Both the position numbers and the translations under genes were made by a program. 43,017 nucleotides of DNA from Prevotellaceae bacterium. GTDB lineage: Bacteria > Bacteroidota > Bacteroidia > Bacteroidales > Paludibacteraceae. Under the pieces are notes generated by a model, which made no database searches, was not told the origin of the DNA, and saw only the letters and a list, made by a program, of their open reading frames with translations. Within the stretch, counting starts at the first letter, position 1; each line of letters begins with the position of its first letter. Positions 42,190 to 43,017 of the stretch are shown piece after piece. The DNA lies in assembly GCA_031271465.1 (NCBI GenBank), contig JAISVR010000038.1, forward strand, positions 1 through 43,017, written 5' to 3'.

Positions 42190-42645
42190 ATGCAAAAAAT
42201 TGTTTACTATAATTCGCCCATCGGATTGATGGAAATAGTTGGAGAGCAGGATTTTATCAGTCGGGTAAAATTTGCCAAGCAAATAACGAACGAAACGCCC
42301 GATTGGGAAACAGGCAAGCGTTGTGCTGTTCAGTTAGACGAATATTTTGCAGGAAAACGACAAGAGTTTAACTTGCCGTTGCGACCACAGGGAACGGATT
42401 TTCAACTCTCCGTTTGGCAGGCGTTACAGGAAATACCCTTTGGAAAAACTCTTTCGTATGGCGAAATGGCTCGGAAAATAGGTAATCCCAAAGCCTGCCG
42501 TGCGGTAGGAGGAGCAAACAACCGTAACCCAATCTCCATTATTATTCCATGTCATCGGGTGGTGGGCGCAAATGGTAGCCTGACCGGTTACGCTTCAGGA
42601 TTGGATAGAAAAGAATTTTTGCTCAATTTGGAAAAATCTCAATAG
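42190..42645 (+). CDS. ogt: Methylated-DNA-[protein]-cysteine S-methyltransferase
   Basis: A 151-residue suicide repair protein that takes methyl groups from O6-methylguanine. The active site IPCHRVVG has acceptor Cys121; the helix-turn-helix text LSYGEMARKIGNPKACRAVGGANNRNP and the C-terminal LTGYASGLDRKEFLL are typical of Ogt. It has only a short N-terminal domain and no Ada metal-site module, so it repairs without the Ada regulatory function. It lies 12 bp after pyrC, probably in the same transcript. Confidence 0.95.
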   Translation: MQKIVYYNSPIGLMEIVGEQDFISRVKFAKQITNETPDWETGKRCAVQLDEYFAGKRQEFNLPLRPQGTDFQLSVWQALQEIPFGKTLSYGEMARKIGNPKACRAVGGANNRNPISIIIPCHRVVGANGSLTGYASGLDRKEFLLNLEKSQ

Positions 42646-42649
42646 ATTA

Positions 42650-42800
42650 TTGCGAGGAGGAGCAACGAGACAATCTCATGTACAAGCAGAATAATCTCTT
42701 TTAGACATGTTCGTTCTTGCTGCTTTCGCCCGCTCGCATGCTAACGATTAATTGTTAGTAATGACGAATCCTTTTTTACAAATATAGAAGAGATTATTCC
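42650..42800. repeat. Half family B REP plus inverted repeat
   Basis: ATTGCGAGGAGGAGCAACGA (42653-42672) is a half copy of family B. AATAATCTCTT (42690-42700) is inverted at about 42790-42800, with a small CTAACGATTAATTGTTAG palindrome in between. No gene is seen from 42646 to the window end apart from the open frame noted with the 21-bp array. Confidence 0.6.
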
Positions 42801-42857
42801 GAAATATTTTAATTAACACCATAAAAATATTAATAAAAACGATAAAATATTTAAACA

Positions 42858-43017
42858 TCTTGATAAATCTTTTAATGAAATTGAAAAAGCTTTTAGTATA
42901 ATTGAAAAAGCTTTTAGTGTAATTGAAAAAGCTTTTAGTGTAATTGAAAAAGCTTTTAGTGTAATTGAAAAAGCTTTTAGTGTAATTGAAAAAGCTTTTA
43001 GTGTAATTGAAAAAGCT
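42858..43017. repeat. 21-bp tandem array running off the window end
   Basis: Units start at 42879, 42900, 42921, 42942, 42963 and 42984, with a partial unit at 43005-43017. The core is GAAAAAGCTTTTAG, holding the palindrome AAAAGCTTTT. A degenerate unit (about 14 of 21 positions) precedes at 42858 in the same phase, and a weaker one is suggested at 42837. Units are otherwise identical except GTAT for GTGT in the first. Because 21 is divisible by 3, one frame on each strand stays open. Confidence 0.9.

Noticed and set aside
42875-42899. ATG opening into the 21-bp array
   Set aside because: The frame from this ATG stops after eight residues (MKLKKLLV), so it does not translate the array.

Overview
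The window is about 43 kb of chromosome from a Bacteroidota bacterium, most likely order Bacteroidales; the family cannot be fixed from this sequence. Three things support this. Most transcription units start behind the Bacteroidota -7 box TAnnTTTG, with no Shine-Dalgarno pattern. Several secreted proteins end in type IX secretion (T9SS) type-A sorting tails. The gene set is typical of the group: DUF5063 plus a 3'-5' exonuclease, lpxK followed by purine nucleoside phosphorylase, a small Hc1-like histone, and many OmpA-family and beta-barrel proteins. No phage, plasmid, CRISPR array or full insertion sequence is visible.

Layout. 1-1317: the 3' end of an unknown gene, then 1.2 kb of palindromic and inverted-repeat elements ending in a nine-unit array of exact 42-bp period. 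1318-3225: a DUF6261-like gene, a 57-residue histone-like gene and a secreted T9SS-tailed protein. 3290-7512 (minus): a three-gene biotin-dependent acyl-CoA carboxylase operon, split by a four-helix-bundle (S23/IVS-type) element and a REP palindrome. 7717-11320 (minus): a lone pstB and a large TPR/PD40/OmpA envelope protein. 11510-18290: housekeeping genes (rpsA, OmpA lipoprotein, lpxK, purine nucleoside phosphorylase, class II aldolase, tatD, tRNA-Ser-GGA). 18346-20298 (minus): a DsbA-like protein, then a Spy-like protein, a small membrane protein and an ECF sigma factor that look like one envelope-stress unit. 20375-23657: DUF5063, exonuclease, a stand-alone SecD-head-like protein and an RlmI-type methyltransferase, meeting a convergent sugar N-acetyltransferase.

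24473-28684 is the most distinctive coding block: an OprO/OprP-like porin, a lamin-tail lipoprotein, a very short T9SS cargo and a second lamin-tail protein, all in one direction. A 22-bp array, a promoter and an alpha/beta hydrolase follow. 30238-35369 holds a BspA-type leucine-rich-repeat T9SS protein, a methyltransferase and a T9SS pectate lyase, separated by repeat elements. 35737-42645 is mostly housekeeping: uvrB, a PaaK-type CoA ligase with an ACT protein, a beta-barrel protein, dihydroorotase and ogt. The window ends inside a 21-bp tandem array.

The least explained structures are three unrelated intergenic arrays whose periods (42, 22 and 21 bp) are close to whole helical turns and stay in phase even where the copies have decayed. 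Next come the IVS-like hairpin element inside the carboxylase operon, with a possible ORF-less relative elsewhere, and the porin/lamin-tail cluster. No complete new multi-gene system can be claimed from sequence alone.
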